NCBI RefSeq assembly: GCF_000003605.2
Contig: NW_003117793.1
Location: 1 to 21,666, forward strand
Length of the DNA stretch: 21,666 nucleotides
Direction of reading: 5' to 3'
DNA from: Saccoglossus kowalevskii
Taxonomy: Eukaryota; Hemichordata; Enteropneusta; Harrimaniidae
In this document: piece by piece, positions 21,118 to 21,666 of the stretch
How positions within the stretch are numbered: position 1 is the first letter of the stretch
Layout of the letters: every line of letters begins with the position of its first letter
The notes under the pieces: model-generated
The model's input: the letters and a program-made list of their open reading frames with translations, nothing else
Databases searched by the model: none
What the model was told of the DNA's origin: nothing
Program-made: the position numbers and the translations under genes

Positions 21118-21666
21118 GGGTAAATTCAGTATCCATGATACCCTGTGGATAAATTTTAGTTTTCCATGGTACCTTGTCGGCAAATTCAGTATCCATGGTA
21201 CCTTGTGGGTAAATTCAGTATCCATGGTACTTTGTGGGTAAATTCAGTATCCATGGTAGCTTGTGGGTAATTTCAGTATCCATGATACCTTGTGGGTAAT
21301 TTCAGTATCTATGGTACGTTGTTTGGTAAATTCAGTATCCATGGTACTTTGTGGGTAAATTTAGTATCCATGGTACTTTGTGGGTGATTTCAGTATCCAT
21401 TGTACCTTGTGGGTAAATTCAGTATCCATGGTAACTTGTGGGTAAATTCAGTATGCATGATACCTTGTGGCTACATTCAGTATCCATGGTACCTTGTGGC
21501 TAAATTCAGTATGCATGGAACCTTGTGGCTAAATTCAGTATCCATGATACACTGTGGCTAAATTTAGTTTCCATGGTACGTTGTGGGTAAATTCAGTATT
21601 CATGGTACCTTGTGGTAAATTCAGTATTCATGGTAACTCATGAGAAAATTCAGTATCCATGACACC
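21118..21666 (+). repeat. Start of a further higher-order unit (M1-M19), cut by window edge
   Basis: It follows the reference order from M1, including the 30-bp M7 with GTTGTTTGG and module M9-M18 (ends 21641), and stops inside M19. M2 carries two extra T residues (ATAAATTTTAGTTTTCC, about 21149-21165), a local variant not seen in other units. The array continues beyond the right edge. Confidence 0.78.

Larger units (their letters stand above)
1..21666 (+). repeat. 29-bp tandem satellite array, about 747 monomers, open at both ends
   Basis: Every stretch of the window resolves into a 29-bp monomer with conserved core TAAATTCAGTATCCATGG followed by TACC and a TTGTGGG link. All copies are in the same orientation. 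Common substitutions are GGC for GGG at the monomer start, TTTAGTTTCC for TTCAGTATCC, GATACC for GGTACC, TACTTTG for TACCTTG, and ATGCAT or ATCTAT for ATCCAT. A few 28- and 30-bp monomers recur at fixed places. The core carries overlapping CCATGG and GGTACC palindromes. No unique sequence interrupts the array, so it also accounts for all the gene-free space. I do not recognise it as a named satellite family. A eukaryotic heterochromatic satellite is the inference; the taxon cannot be told. Confidence 0.97.

Noticed and set aside
1-21666. CRISPR array (repeat length near 29 bp)
   Set aside because: The copies are directly adjacent with no unique spacers, and they vary along their length. There is no leader and no cas gene.
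1-21666. Minus-strand coding sequence
   Set aside because: The complement carries TGA in ATACTGAAT in nearly every monomer, and TAA/TAG in the TTTAG types, so each frame closes within about three monomers. No long frame is present.
1-21666. CENP-B box
   Set aside because: I looked for the TTCG...A..CGGG pattern. The monomer has few CpG sites and none of the CGG variants (TTGTCGGCAAA, TTGCGGG) has the TTCG half at the right distance. No match was seen.
1-21666. Telomeric or simple microsatellite repeat, transposon or retroelement remnant
   Set aside because: No G-rich hexamer or heptamer runs, no long terminal or terminal inverted repeats, no poly-A tail and no non-satellite sequence were found. 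GTGGGTAAA is only part of the 29-bp monomer.

Overview
The whole 21,666-base window is one uninterrupted tandem satellite array. The unit is a 29-bp monomer, about 747 head-to-tail copies, all in the same orientation and running off both ends of the window. Its most conserved part is TAAATTCAGTATCCATGG; the other 11 positions complete an overlapping GGTACC and a TTGTGGG link to the next monomer. Consensus GC is about 41%. I found no credible protein gene, RNA gene, transposon, CRISPR array or unique-sequence island on either strand. A multi-kilobase tandem array with ordered monomer variants and no coding sequence suggests eukaryotic heterochromatin (centromeric, pericentromeric, subtelomeric or B-chromosome type). 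The species and chromosome position cannot be told from the sequence.

The array is not a random mix. Monomer variants recur in fixed order and form a higher-order repeat (HOR). I use the unit at 16799-18885 as reference: it has 72 monomers (M1-M72), 2,087 bp, and ends with the marker monomer M72, which carries TTCTTTGCAGC. This marker occurs 15 times (GCAG at 77, 569, 2800, 3786, 5032, 6741, 7637, 9346, 10242, 13432, 14126, 14849, 16790, 18877, 21109). It cuts the window into 14 complete units of 17 to 110 monomers, almost all of which can be read as deletions, duplications or splices of the M1-M72 order. Inside the reference unit a 10-monomer, 289-bp module (M9-M18) recurs almost unchanged as M48-M57, 39 monomers later. 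The two modules appear to act as exchange points that produce shorter and longer units.

Layout: 1-5040, the left arm, with units of 17, 77, 34 and 43 monomers. 5041-10250, two tandem copies of a 90-monomer, 2,605-bp compound unit (59+31 monomers each). 10251-13440, a 110-monomer unit whose interior (about 10440-13146) is a diverged satellite domain with its own 43-monomer and 9-monomer periods, bracketed by identical 483-bp direct repeats. 13441-14857, two short spliced units. 14858-21666, the right arm, with units of 67, 72 and 77 monomers plus the start of another. The right arm shares a 774-bp stretch, identical by eye, with the left arm 13,004 bp away. Units, junctions and identities were read by eye; no alignment was run.
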